DNA of 64,000 nucleotides, taken from NCBI RefSeq assembly GCF_020911925.1, contig NZ_CP087134.1:3100001-3164000 (forward strand), given 5' to 3'. Below the pieces are notes generated by a model. It saw only the letters and a program-made list of their open reading frames with translations, made no database searches and was not told the origin of the DNA. This document shows, in pieces, positions 1-8,224 of this stretch; positions within the stretch are counted from its first letter, which is position 1; every line of letters starts with the position of its first letter. The stretch comes from Flavobacterium cupriresistens (GTDB taxonomy: Bacteria; Bacteroidota; Bacteroidia; Flavobacteriales; Flavobacteriaceae). The translations under genes and the position numbers were made by a program.

Positions 1-1487
1 CGTATCGCTTATCAATTATACATTTCTGGTCTTTAATATTTATCTATATCTGGGCAGGACCACACCACTTGTTATACTCTGCTTTACCAAACTGGGCACA
101 AAATTTAGGAGTTGCATTCTCTGTAATGCTTATTGCCCCATCATGGGGAGGTATGATCAACGGACTTTTAACGTTAAGAGGAGCGTGGGATAAGGTTCGT
201 GAAGAACCGGTTTTAAAATTCTTTGTAGTCGCTATTACGGGATACGGTATGGCAACCTTTGAAGGACCAATGTTATCGTTTAAAAACGTAAACGCTATTG
301 CACACTATACGGACTGGATTATTGCCCACGTACACGTTGGAGCTTTAGCATGGAATGGGTTTATGTCATTTGGTATCATTTATTGGTTAATTCCAAGAAT
401 GACAAAAAGCACTTTGTTTTCAAACAAATTAGCAAACTTCCATTTCTGGATTGGTACTTTAGGGATTATCCTGTACACCGTTCCGATGTATGTAGCCGGT
501 TTTCTTCAAGCCTCTATGTGGAAACAATTTAATCCGGACGGGACTTTAACTTACGGAAATTTCCTGGAAACCGTTACGCAAATTATGCCAATGTACTGGA
601 TGAGAGCCATTGGAGGTACCTTGTATTTGATTGGTATGCTGACCTTGGTTTATAATATCATCATGACAGTGAGAGCCGGTCAACCAGTGGAAGACGAATT
701 AGCTCAGGCTCCTGCTTTACAGGTAATAAACAGCAATAGACTTAGCGGAGAAAAATTCCACTCTTGGTTAGAAAGAAAACCAATCCAGCTAACCATTTTA
801 GCTACGATCGCTATTTTAATCGGAGGAGTTATTCAGATTGTGCCAACGATTATGGTAAAATCAAATATACCTACGATAAGCAGTGTGAAACCATATAGTC
901 CGTTGGAACTTGAAGGACGTGATTTATACATTCGTGAAGGTTGTGTTGGTTGTCATTCTCAATCCGTTCGTCCGTTTAGAAGTGAAGTTGAACGTTATGG
1001 ACCACAAGCCAAAGCCGGAGAATTTGTCTACGACCATCCATTTCTTTGGGGATCAAAACGTACAGGACCTGATTTGTTGAGAGTCGGAGGGAAATATAAC
1101 GACAACTGGCATTTTAATCACTTTTGGAATCCTCAAAGTACTTCCGCAGGATCAATTATGCCAGGTTACAAATGGTTGTTTGATAACAAACCAATGGATA
1201 CTTCTTTAATAGAAAAGAAAATGAAAGCCATGGTTTCGCTTGGTGTTCCTTATACCGATGCCGATGTAGCCAATGCGCAAAAGACTTTGAGAACGCAAGC
1301 AATAGCGATCGAGAACAATCTAAAAAGCGATCCTGATTTTGTAAAAAGTTACGAAGACAGTAAGAAGAAAGCAGCTGCAAAAGGCGAAAAATTCGTTCCT
1401 ATGAACGAAAGAGAAATTGTAGCGTTGATTGCTTACATCCAAAGACTGGGTACAGATATTAAAGTAAAAGAAACTGCCAAAAACTAA
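1..1487 (+). CDS. ccoN/ccoO: cbb3-type cytochrome c oxidase, fused subunits I/II (CcoN-CcoO), 5' partial
   Basis: Catalytic subunit of the high-affinity cbb3 terminal oxidase of the inner membrane, which reduces O2 to water with electrons from cytochrome c. The reading frame is open from base 3, so the gene is cut by the left edge. The visible CcoN part has the CuB histidine pair (WAGPHHLLYS, just before base 75) and the haem ligand motif AHVHVGALAWNG (bases 325-360). After a linker and one membrane segment comes a CcoO domain with a c-type haem site CVGCH (about base 940) and the distal ligand region SIMPGYKW. CcoN and CcoO are separate proteins in proteobacteria; the fusion is usual in Bacteroidota. 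ccoQ follows after 5 bases, so this is one operon. Confidence 0.96.
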   Translation, partial: YRLSIIHFWSLIFIYIWAGPHHLLYSALPNWAQNLGVAFSVMLIAPSWGGMINGLLTLRGAWDKVREEPVLKFFVVAITGYGMATFEGPMLSFKNVNAIAHYTDWIIAHVHVGALAWNGFMSFGIIYWLIPRMTKSTLFSNKLANFHFWIGTLGIILYTVPMYVAGFLQASMWKQFNPDGTLTYGNFLETVTQIMPMYWMRAIGGTLYLIGMLTLVYNIIMTVRAGQPVEDELAQAPALQVINSNRLSGEKFHSWLERKPIQLTILATIAILIGGVIQIVPTIMVKSNIPTISSVKPYSPLELEGRDLYIREGCVGCHSQSVRPFRSEVERYGPQAKAGEFVYDHPFLWGSKRTGPDLLRVGGKYNDNWHFNHFWNPQSTSAGSIMPGYKWLFDNKPMDTSLIEKKMKAMVSLGVPYTDADVANAQKTLRTQAIAIENNLKSDPDFVKSYEDSKKKAAAKGEKFVPMNEREIVALIAYIQRLGTDIKVKETAKN

Positions 1488-1492
1488 GCGTT

Positions 1493-1687
1493 ATGTTCGA
1501 ACAAATTAAACACAACATGGAAAACATATCGGGTATCGAAATTTACCCGATACTTTCCCTCCTGATATTCTTTTTCTTCTTTGTGGGTTTGGCCCTTTGG
1601 GTTTTCTCCTATAAAAAAGAAAAAATTAGAGAAATGAGTGCAATCCCTTTAGACGAAGGACTTTGTGTAATATCAAAAGACAAATAA
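1493..1687 (+). CDS. ccoQ: CcoQ/FixQ-like small cbb3 oxidase subunit
   Basis: A 64-residue protein with one hydrophobic membrane helix at about residues 19-39, followed by a basic cytoplasmic tail containing YKKEK. CcoQ/FixQ proteins are single-span subunits that stabilise the CcoNO-CcoP interaction. Size, topology and position between the fused ccoNO and ccoP fit this family. The sequence itself is weakly conserved, so the call rests largely on context. Its stop codon is one base before the ccoP start, suggesting translational coupling. Confidence 0.85.
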   Translation: MFEQIKHNMENISGIEIYPILSLLIFFFFFVGLALWVFSYKKEKIREMSAIPLDEGLCVISKDK

Positions 1688-1688
1688 A

Positions 1689-2624
1689 ATGAAAAAGTTT
1701 TTCCCCGTATATCTAAGAGTCCCTGTGATTTTCTTTATCGTTTTCGGTTTGATGGAGTATTTTATTGATTCAGGAGATAGGCCTGCTTTTGTGAAATATC
1801 CGATGGTTACTGTCTTTCTATTGGTCTTTTTATTCATTTTAATTGCAATAGAAATTACGCTAAGTGCTGTAAATAGGGTTCTGTTTCAATTATTGTCTCC
1901 CGAAGAAAAAGCAAAAATAGAGTATGAAAAGAGTCTGCCGCTGACAGAAAGCAATTGGTACAAAAACTTAATGCAAAAATTGACCGAGACTCAGCCCATA
2001 GAAAAAGAAGGCGATTTGTTGATGGATCATGATTATGACGGAATCAAAGAGCTCGATAATAATTTACCACCCTGGTGGGTCTATTTGTTCTATATCTGTG
2101 TCATTTTCGGAGTAATATATGTCGCCCGATATGAATTGTTTGGTGGTGACGATCAGGAAACGGAGCTAAAAATGGAGATGGCTCAGGCTAAAATTGATGT
2201 AGAAGAATACCTAAAGACTGCCCCCGATTTAATGGATGAAAAAACAGTTGTTCTGCTAACAGATGCACCAAGTCTCGATGCCGGAAAAGAGATATTTACC
2301 ACCAACTGTGCCGCTTGCCACCGTGCAGATGGAGGCGGGCAAATTGGACCAAACCTGACAGATAATCAGTGGATATTGGGTGGAGGAATTAAAAATTTAT
2401 TTCACACCATAACCAACGGCGGACGTGACGGAAAAGGAATGATTTCCTGGAAAGGAACTTTAAAACCTAAAGAAATTCAAAAAGTAGCAAGTTATATTTT
2501 GTCTTTACAAGGAAGCAATCCAAAAGACCCGAAAGAATCTGAGGGCGAAATTTGGGTTGATGAAGCGGCTCCCAAAAAAGAAGCAGCGGTTGCTAAAGCC
2601 GCAGACAGTACGCAAGTTAAATAA
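1689..2624 (+). CDS. ccoP: cbb3 oxidase cytochrome c subunit III, single-haem CcoP
   Basis: Membrane-anchored cytochrome c that feeds electrons to CcoNO. The 311-residue protein has two N-terminal membrane segments (about 8-26 and 39-60), a charged loop, a third segment (about 129-147), and a periplasmic cytochrome c domain. Only one haem motif is present, CAACH at residues 207-211, with a likely distal Met in GKGMISW near 251. Proteobacterial CcoP normally carries two haems, so the second domain is absent here. The C-terminus is Ala/Lys-rich. The gene lies between ccoQ and ccoG, 13 bases before the ccoG start. Confidence 0.93.
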   Translation: MKKFFPVYLRVPVIFFIVFGLMEYFIDSGDRPAFVKYPMVTVFLLVFLFILIAIEITLSAVNRVLFQLLSPEEKAKIEYEKSLPLTESNWYKNLMQKLTETQPIEKEGDLLMDHDYDGIKELDNNLPPWWVYLFYICVIFGVIYVARYELFGGDDQETELKMEMAQAKIDVEEYLKTAPDLMDEKTVVLLTDAPSLDAGKEIFTTNCAACHRADGGGQIGPNLTDNQWILGGGIKNLFHTITNGGRDGKGMISWKGTLKPKEIQKVASYILSLQGSNPKDPKESEGEIWVDEAAPKKEAAVAKAADSTQVK

Positions 2625-2637
2625 TAAAAGAAATACC

Positions 2638-4056
2638 ATGTCAAATTTACCGGACGAAACATTTAGAGATACCATTGGAACTATTGATGAAGGTGGTAAA
2701 AGGAAGTTTATTTTTCCTAAGAAACCGTCGGGTAAATTTTATGAGTATAGAAAATGGGTCAGTTATGTGTTATTAGCCATTTTAATAGCTAACCCATTTA
2801 TAAAAATAAACGGAAATCAGTTTATGATGTTCAATGTTTTGGAACGTCGGTTTACTATTTTCGGATTTCCATTTTGGCCACAGGATTTTTATCTTTTTGT
2901 GATCTCCATGCTGGTTGGTATCGTTTTTATTATTTTGTTTACCGTGGTTTTCGGAAGGATTTTTTGCGGTTGGATTTGTCCGCAGACCATATTTCTCGAG
3001 ATGGTTTTTCGTCGGATCGAATATTGGATTGATGGAGATCGTGGCGCTCAGTTGCGATTGTCAAAACAAGAATGGAATGCCGAAAAAATTCGCAAAAGAG
3101 TTTTAAAATGGACTATCTTTTTTCTAATCTCTTTTGGAATTGCAAATGTCTTTCTGGCGTATTTAGTAGGGAGTGATACCTTGTTTTTAATGATCGAACA
3201 AGGGCCTCTTGAACAGGCCAGTAACTTTCTGGCGTTGCTGATTTTTACGGCGGTGTTCTATTTTGTTTTTGTCTGGTTTCGTGAGCAGGTTTGTATCATT
3301 GCGTGTCCCTATGGTCGTTTGCAAGGAGTACTTTTAGACAATAAATCAATAAATGTGGCCTATGATTTTGTTCGTGGCGAAAAAGAAACCGGCAGAGCAA
3401 AATTCAGTAAAAAAGAAGACAGAGCGGCCACAGGAAAAGGAGATTGTATTGATTGCCATCAATGTGTTCATGTTTGCCCAATGGGAATTGATATCAGAAA
3501 CGGCACTCAGTTAGAATGTACCAATTGTACCGCCTGTATTGACGAATGCGACACTATAATGGAAACGGTAGGTTTGTCGAAAGGACTTATCAGATACGCT
3601 TCTGAGGATGAAATTGAGAAAAAAGCACCTTTTAAATTCACCGCCAGAATGAAAGGCTACACCGCCGTTTTATTGATACTGTTGAGTGTTTTTGTTGGAA
3701 TGTTATTTTTAAGAACAGATGTTCAGGCGATTGTTTTGAGACTTCCTGGACAGCTTTTTCAGCACAAAGGCGATAAAATAAGTAATGTGTATACTTATAA
3801 AATTGTAAACAAAACGATGAAAGAGTATCCCGATATCCATTTTGAGCTCATAGACCAAAAAGGAGCAATTAAAAACGTCGGAAAGCAACATTTTAAAGTA
3901 TTGAAAGAAGGAATTTCGCAAGGAACTCTTTTTATAGAAATTGACAAAGCACTTTTAGAAAGCGATAAAACTAAAGTCAAAATTGGAATTTATAACGGAA
4001 ATCAGTTGTTGGAAACAGCCACAACAAATTTTTTAGGACCACGAAGTTTTAACTAA
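2638..4056 (+). CDS. ccoG: cytochrome c oxidase accessory protein CcoG (RdxA/FixG family)
   Basis: Polyferredoxin-like membrane protein needed for cbb3 oxidase biogenesis; in characterised systems it is a cupric reductase. The 472-residue product has several membrane helices (about 40-60, 85-110, 155-180, 195-215, 345-365), the motif FCGWICPQ, and two [4Fe-4S] cysteine clusters at about residues 270-307 (CIDCHQCVHVCP and CTNCTACIDECD). The C-terminal part is a periplasmic Ig-like domain. I chose the ATG at 2638 rather than an earlier in-frame start at 2557, because the earlier one lies inside ccoP and the family N-terminus begins near MSNLPDETFRD. It is in the operon with ccoNOQP. Confidence 0.94.
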   Translation: MSNLPDETFRDTIGTIDEGGKRKFIFPKKPSGKFYEYRKWVSYVLLAILIANPFIKINGNQFMMFNVLERRFTIFGFPFWPQDFYLFVISMLVGIVFIILFTVVFGRIFCGWICPQTIFLEMVFRRIEYWIDGDRGAQLRLSKQEWNAEKIRKRVLKWTIFFLISFGIANVFLAYLVGSDTLFLMIEQGPLEQASNFLALLIFTAVFYFVFVWFREQVCIIACPYGRLQGVLLDNKSINVAYDFVRGEKETGRAKFSKKEDRAATGKGDCIDCHQCVHVCPMGIDIRNGTQLECTNCTACIDECDTIMETVGLSKGLIRYASEDEIEKKAPFKFTARMKGYTAVLLILLSVFVGMLFLRTDVQAIVLRLPGQLFQHKGDKISNVYTYKIVNKTMKEYPDIHFELIDQKGAIKNVGKQHFKVLKEGISQGTLFIEIDKALLESDKTKVKIGIYNGNQLLETATTNFLGPRSFN

Positions 4057-4267
4057 TTCAAGTTTGGGGGGCTTATCCCTAAAATGAAACAAGTTATACC
4101 TCGTTTTCTGAATTGTAATACTGTAAAAATTAAAGATTAAAAATTAAAAGATTTATAAAAGGATCATTATGAATTGCCTACAGCTTTAGCTGTAGGAATG
4201 TTGTTGGGATTAAAAATAAAATGGCTTTAGCCAAAATATACCGTAATTCTTTAGGCTAAAACACAAT

Positions 4268-4367
4268 GCCATCAAGTAAAGAATCATCAAAAAAAGTCTC
4301 ACGCAGATTTAAGCAGATTGAAACAAAAAAAAACCGCAAAATCCGCAAAATCTGCGTGAAAAAAATC
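4268..4367 (+). repeat. dispersed hairpin repeat (CACGCAGATTT family), copy A
   Basis: The unit begins CATCAAGTAAAGAATCATC and contains inverted ends TCACGCAGATTT and AAATCTGCGTGA around an A-rich centre with CCGCAAAATCCGC. Copy B, 33 bp downstream, is nearly identical. Related copies lie near 12.3 and 12.4 kb, and a degenerate fragment near 27.65 kb. Confidence 0.8.
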
Positions 4368-4400
4368 TCTTAACTCAATGACATTGTGCTTCAGCCCAAC

Positions 4401-4500
4401 GTCATCAAGTAAAGAATCATCAAAAAAAAATCTCACGCAGATTTAAGCAGATTGAAATAAAAAAAAATCCGCGGAATCCGCAAAATCTGCGTGAAAAAAA
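4401..4500 (+). repeat. dispersed hairpin repeat (CACGCAGATTT family), copy B
   Basis: Direct repeat of copy A, starting CATCAAGTAAAGAATCATC and ending AAAATCTGCGTGA plus an A-run, 20 bp upstream of the fixH start. It differs from copy A by a few substitutions (CCGCGGAATCCGC in the centre) and small A-run length changes. Confidence 0.8.
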
Positions 4501-4520
4501 ATAATTAAAATAATACTACC

Positions 4521-4970
4521 ATGAAAATCAACTGGGGAACAGGAATAGTAATCGCGTTTGGATTATTTATGACCTTTATTTTATATTTTGTTTTTGAAGT
4601 ACAATCGAATAGTAAATACGACAACGACCTGGTTGTCGAGGAATATTACAAACACGATTCGCATTTTCAGGACGAGATGGCAAGAATTCAGAACGCCCAT
4701 GATCTAAAGAATAAACCTTCTATCATTTATACCGCTGAGGGTTTAAAAATAGCTTTTCCGAATACATTTGAAAATGAAAAAATAAAAGGAAACGTACTAT
4801 TGTATCGACCATCAAACAAGAAATTTGATTTTGATACTGAAATTGCCTTGACCAATAATGAACTGTTAATTCCGCAGAAAAAATTAATCAAAGGACGCTG
4901 GGATGTCCATATGGAATGGCAGTGTAATGGCACAAAATACTTGTCAAAAGAAGTGATTTATGTCAATTAA
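4521..4970 (+). CDS. fixH: FixH family protein, cbb3 oxidase assembly
   Basis: A 149-residue protein with one N-terminal membrane helix (about 8-27) and a periplasmic domain. FixH/CcoH proteins sit in the ccoGHIS assembly cluster and act in cbb3 oxidase maturation, probably with the copper-transporting ATPase CcoI. The family call is based on the single anchor, the size, the end motif GRWDVHMEWQCNG (typical GxW.. pattern) and the position after ccoG. A SafE-like gene follows 11 bases later. No ccoI gene is adjacent here; in flavobacteria it normally lies upstream of ccoN, outside this window. Confidence 0.87.
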   Translation: MKINWGTGIVIAFGLFMTFILYFVFEVQSNSKYDNDLVVEEYYKHDSHFQDEMARIQNAHDLKNKPSIIYTAEGLKIAFPNTFENEKIKGNVLLYRPSNKKFDFDTEIALTNNELLIPQKKLIKGRWDVHMEWQCNGTKYLSKEVIYVN

Positions 4971-4981
4971 TACAAAACAAG

Positions 4982-5683
4982 ATGTTATATTCAGCTTTTA
5001 TATTCGGACTCATCAGTAGTTTTCACTGCATAGGAATGTGTGGCCCGATTGCGATGATGTTGCCTGTAGATCGTACCAATGAAGCCAAAAAGAGCGCCCA
5101 GATTATAACCTATCACTTGGGGCGATTAACAGCTTATGCCACTATAGGATTACTATTTGGACTGCTGGGACGGGTTTTCTTTTTGGCAGGATTACAGCAA
5201 AAAATGTCCATTTTTATAGGTGTCGCCATGATACTTGTGGTTTTGATTCCGGAAAAAACAATTTCTAAATACAATTTTTCGAAACCCGTCTACAAAATCA
5301 TTTCAAAAATAAAATCAAGTTTAGGAAGTCATTTTAAAAACAAGAGTTACAAATCCCTTTTTCTAATCGGTTTATTAAACGGATTCCTGCCTTGCGGAAT
5401 GGTTTATGTGGCTTTATTTGGAGCAATGGCCATGCAAAGTGCCGGTTTAGGAGTTTTGTATATGCTTTTGTTTGGACTGGGTACAGTGCCGTTAATGACC
5501 CTTGTAGTGTACATCAATTCGATAATTACGGTATCCTTTAGAAACAGAATTCAGAAGGTAATTCCATATGTAGCGGTGCTTATTGGAGTTTTGTTTATCT
5601 TAAGGGGTTTGGGGCTCGGAATTCCGTACCTGTCACCATCAAATATGAGTTTATTTGTACAGCAAAAGTCCAATTGTCATTAA
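4982..5683 (+). CDS. sulfite exporter TauE/SafE-like (UreH/DsbD_2 type) membrane protein
   Basis: A 233-residue polytopic membrane protein with about six helices. Two conserved cysteine motifs lie in helix starts, SFHCIGMCGPIAM near residue 15-27 and GFLPCGMVY near residue 136. This pattern is that of the UreH/DsbD transmembrane fold annotated as TauE/SafE; members next to fixH are thought to handle copper or electrons for cbb3 oxidase assembly. The substrate cannot be read from sequence. It is co-directional with fixH and convergent with hemN, with only two bases between the two stop codons. Confidence 0.82.
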   Translation: MLYSAFIFGLISSFHCIGMCGPIAMMLPVDRTNEAKKSAQIITYHLGRLTAYATIGLLFGLLGRVFFLAGLQQKMSIFIGVAMILVVLIPEKTISKYNFSKPVYKIISKIKSSLGSHFKNKSYKSLFLIGLLNGFLPCGMVYVALFGAMAMQSAGLGVLYMLLFGLGTVPLMTLVVYINSIITVSFRNRIQKVIPYVAVLIGVLFILRGLGLGIPYLSPSNMSLFVQQKSNCH

Positions 5684-5685
5684 AC

Positions 5686-7050
5686 TTAAATGGTCATCGA
5701 AAACAAGTTTGTTTCCGGTGACTTTCTTTTTAAATGCAAATCAAAAGCCATACAAATATTGCGAACAAATGGTTTTCCGGCTTCTGTAATTTTGATTTTA
5801 TGTTCTTCGATTACCATTAAATGATCTCTTTCCATCTCTTTCAAATCAAATAAAACAGCGGGAAGTTCTTTAAAATAGCCTGTTTTGTTATTCCAGGAAG
5901 TTTCAAATTCACAGGTAAGATTTAGAATATGTTTTCTTATCGTCAGATCTTCATCAGTAAGAACATGCCCTTTAACAACAGGCAATTTATCCCATTCCAA
6001 CAATTGATAATAATCTTCCAGATTCTTGGTGTTTTGAGCAAAACTGTACCAACTGTCGCTAATAGAAGAAACGCCCAATCCAATCATGAGTTGGGTTTTA
6101 GAAGCGCTATATCCCATGAAGTTTCGGTGTAATTGGTTGCTTTGCGAAGCCTTATACAAACTATCTGTTTTTAAAGCAAAATGATCCATACCAATTTCGT
6201 GATAACCATTTTCAGAAAGTAAATGTTTTCCAATCTCATACAGTTGTCGTTTTTCGGCATCTTTTGGGAGGTTTTCATCATTAAAACCACGTTGGCCATT
6301 CCCTTTTATCCACGGCACGTGAGCATAGCTGTAAAAAGCCAATCGGTCCGGTTTTAGAGAATTTGTTTTTTCGACCGTATCAATTATGTTTTCCACATTC
6401 TGAAAAGGCAATCCAAAGATCAAATCGTGGCTAATAGAAGTATATCCGATTTCTTTTGCCCAAAACGATACTTTGGCTACGTTATGAAAAGGTTGAATGC
6501 GGTGAATTGCTTTCTGCACTTTTTCTGCATAATCCTGAACACCAAAACTAACCCTGCGAAAACCTAATTCATATAATTTTTTAAGTTGTTCGTAAGTGGT
6601 ATTGTTGGGATGGCCTTCAAAGCTAAATTCGTAATGATCTGCTTTATTGGCAAAAGAGAAAATTCCGTTGATGAGGTGTTCTAAATTGTTTATAGAAAAA
6701 AAAGTGGGCGTACCTCCTCCCAAGTGTATTTCTTTTATAAGTGGTTTTTCTGTGAAAAGTTTGCAATACAAACTCCACTCTTTTAAAAGTGCTTTTATAT
6801 ACGTTTCTTCAACCGTATGATTTTTTGTGATTCGTTTGTTGCAACCGCAAAAAGTACACATGCTTTCACAAAAAGGGAGATGGATATACAAACTAATTCC
6901 GTTTTGGGTATTACTTTCTGAAAAAGCTTTTTGAAACGACTCTATCCATTTTTGTTCTGTAAAATCAGACTCATTCCAATACGGAACAGTAGGGTAACTG
7001 GTATATCTTGGACCGGGAACATTGTATTTCTGTGTGAGGGAAATTTTCAT
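5686..7050 (-). CDS. hemN: oxygen-independent coproporphyrinogen III oxidase HemN
   Basis: Radical SAM enzyme that converts coproporphyrinogen III to protoporphyrinogen IX without O2. The 454-residue protein has the [4Fe-4S] motif C61-x3-C65-x2-C68 plus the extra C70 typical of HemN (CESMCTFCGC), the leading signature GPRYTSYPT, and the SAM-binding glycines in LGGGTPTF. I chose ATG at 7050; the frame stays open to 7143, but the longer form would include the promoter and the FNR-like site and lacks family similarity. It is convergent with the cbb3 assembly genes, fitting haem supply at low oxygen. Confidence 0.96.
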   Translation of the reverse strand: MKISLTQKYNVPGPRYTSYPTVPYWNESDFTEQKWIESFQKAFSESNTQNGISLYIHLPFCESMCTFCGCNKRITKNHTVEETYIKALLKEWSLYCKLFTEKPLIKEIHLGGGTPTFFSINNLEHLINGIFSFANKADHYEFSFEGHPNNTTYEQLKKLYELGFRRVSFGVQDYAEKVQKAIHRIQPFHNVAKVSFWAKEIGYTSISHDLIFGLPFQNVENIIDTVEKTNSLKPDRLAFYSYAHVPWIKGNGQRGFNDENLPKDAEKRQLYEIGKHLLSENGYHEIGMDHFALKTDSLYKASQSNQLHRNFMGYSASKTQLMIGLGVSSISDSWYSFAQNTKNLEDYYQLLEWDKLPVVKGHVLTDEDLTIRKHILNLTCEFETSWNNKTGYFKELPAVLFDLKEMERDHLMVIEEHKIKITEAGKPFVRNICMAFDLHLKRKSPETNLFSMTI

Positions 7051-7071
7051 AAAAATGGATTTTCGATTTAT

Positions 7072-7114
7072 CAAAATTAAGGAGCGAGGCCAACATATAA
7101 AATGATAAATGTCA
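7072..7114 (-). promoter_or_regulatory. hemN promoter with FNR/CRP-like palindrome
   Basis: On the minus strand a TAATTTTG box (7072-7079) matches the Bacteroidota -7 consensus TAnnTTTG. About 24 bp upstream is TGATAAATGTCA (7103-7114), matching the FNR-type dyad TGAY-N4-RTCA. If transcription starts near 7067, the palindrome is centred near -41.5, the usual class II activator position. No TTTG -33 box is present at the normal spacing, which fits an activator-dependent promoter. The regulator is inferred, not seen. Confidence 0.5.
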
Positions 7115-7126
7115 TACGACCGGCAC

Positions 7127-7154
7127 AAAAAAAAGAGGCTCAATTGAGCCTCTT
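7127..7154 (-). terminator. intrinsic terminator of the 156-residue gene
   Basis: Perfect stem AAGAGGCTC/GAGCCTCTT with an AATT loop. On the minus strand it is followed by eight T residues. It lies just after the stop of the upstream minus-strand gene and before the hemN promoter, separating the two units. Confidence 0.88.
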
Positions 7155-7175
7155 CGGTGAATTAAATAACTAACA

Positions 7176-7646
7176 TTAAATAGAATCCTGAATGATTTTA
7201 AGCCATTTTTTTGCAAACTGCTGATCTTGATAAGCACTTATTTGTTTGATGCGATCGTCATCGAAATCATAGAATGGTATTGTAATTTTTTTGGAGGTTT
7301 CTTTTTCCTGAAACTCAAAATCGATTTTCAAGATGGTATCTGAACCGGATTCAGTAGTCGGAACCAATTTACAGGAAGAAATGTTTTTTAAATCCACGTA
7401 GGTAGATTCCTGTTGATTTGGATTGAAATTCATCAAAATAAATTTCCCGTTTTTCTGATCAATAGTAAGCGTTTTATTGTTTTGAGATTCTGTCAAATCG
7501 AAATCTTGTGGGTGATTTGGATTGAATCTTTTTTTTATGTCTAAAATTTTTGCTTTGTTTACGGCATTTGTTCTTGCAGAAAAATATATAGGGATGGCTA
7601 CTATGATCGCAATCACAATACCAATAATAGTTACACTTGTATCCAT
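7176..7646 (-). CDS. hypothetical protein with N-terminal membrane anchor
   Basis: A 156-residue protein not recognised as a named family. A hydrophobic helix covers about residues 5-24, and the rest is a soluble, charged domain with alternating beta-like segments (TLTIDQKNGKFILMNF, SCKLVPTTES), ending in an amphipathic helix with two tryptophan/lysine positions. The layout suggests a single-span protein with a cytoplasmic or periplasmic beta-rich domain of PH-like size. It has its own strong terminator. No function can be assigned. Confidence 0.75.
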   Translation of the reverse strand: MDTSVTIIGIVIAIIVAIPIYFSARTNAVNKAKILDIKKRFNPNHPQDFDLTESQNNKTLTIDQKNGKFILMNFNPNQQESTYVDLKNISSCKLVPTTESGSDTILKIDFEFQEKETSKKITIPFYDFDDDRIKQISAYQDQQFAKKWLKIIQDSI

Positions 7647-7755
7647 TTTGTTTTTGAAGTTTAATTGAATGAAATAGTTAAACCGCTTTCATAAGGAAAA
7701 CCGTTTAGTGATTGGAGAAGAACGAACTTCTTCCGTTTGAAATTTCAAAAACTAA

Positions 7756-8103
7756 TTACCAAAAATAATGGAAAGGATAGAGCAGAAGTAGTATTCTTTT
7801 ACTCTGATTTAAATGTTGATTAGCAAAATTGGATGCTGATTTTACGGCCTGATGTCTTGGAATGGGCATCAATATAGCGTCAAACCATTTAACTAAGTTT
7901 GGATAGTTGGTTTTGACATTTGCAACAAATTGATAGCTTGCCTGAGGTTGTATGAAAGCTAAAGAATCAGGTAATTCCATAGAGAACGCAGGATCTCTTT
8001 TCTCCGTTTGAGTTTTTTCAACAGTAATTTCATTCCCTTGACAAGCAAAGAAACTTATAATTAAAAGTGAAAAAAAGATAATGGTTCTGCGAATCCCGTT
8101 CAT
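7756..8103 (-). CDS. small hypothetical lipoprotein
   Basis: A 115-residue protein with a signal peptide of lipoprotein type: basic start MNGIRR, hydrophobic core, and lipobox SFFAC with Cys at about residue 21. The mature part is short and mixed, with PDSLAFIQPQASYQFVANV in the middle and a hydrophobic C-terminus. The family is not recognised. The C-terminal stretch LLLLYPFHYFW is unusual for a lipoprotein and could mean a frameshifted or decayed 3' end. Confidence 0.6.
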   Translation of the reverse strand: MNGIRRTIIFFSLLIISFFACQGNEITVEKTQTEKRDPAFSMELPDSLAFIQPQASYQFVANVKTNYPNLVKWFDAILMPIPRHQAVKSASNFANQHLNQSKRILLLLYPFHYFW

Positions 8104-8179
8104 AGCGGCGAATTTAATTCATAAAAGACAATTAAAGAAATTTTAAAGAATTAATTAACGCTAAAAAAAGGTGTTATTA

Positions 8180-8219
8180 TTTTATCCTCAACAGTTTTGT
8201 GATACAATTGAGGATAAAA
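8180..8219. terminator. 12-bp inverted repeat, probable terminator after the DoxX gene
   Basis: Perfect arms TTTTATCCTCAA (8180-8191) and TTGAGGATAAAA (8208-8219) around a 16-base loop, 5 bases after the stop of the DoxX-family gene. The stem ends in A/T pairs and so supplies its own U-tract. It could act in both directions. Confidence 0.6.
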
Positions 8220-8224
8220 CAATA

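Larger units (their letters stand above)
4057..4520. other. repeat-bearing intergenic spacer between ccoG and fixH
   Basis: No coding sequence is seen. It holds a perfect 8-bp-stem hairpin (CCTACAGC-TTTA-GCTGTAGG, 4177-4196), a second short palindrome around GGCTTTAGCC (4222-4231), and two copies of a ~100-bp hairpin repeat listed separately. The spacer splits an otherwise tight cco/fix operon, so the repeats may have been inserted into it. Confidence 0.7.

Noticed and set aside
2557..2637. Earlier in-frame start for CcoG within ccoP
   Set aside because: The extra residues are a frame-shadow of the ccoP tail; the ATG at 2638 fits the family.
7051..7143. Longer N-terminus of HemN
   Set aside because: It would place the -7 box and FNR-like site inside the coding region and has no family similarity.
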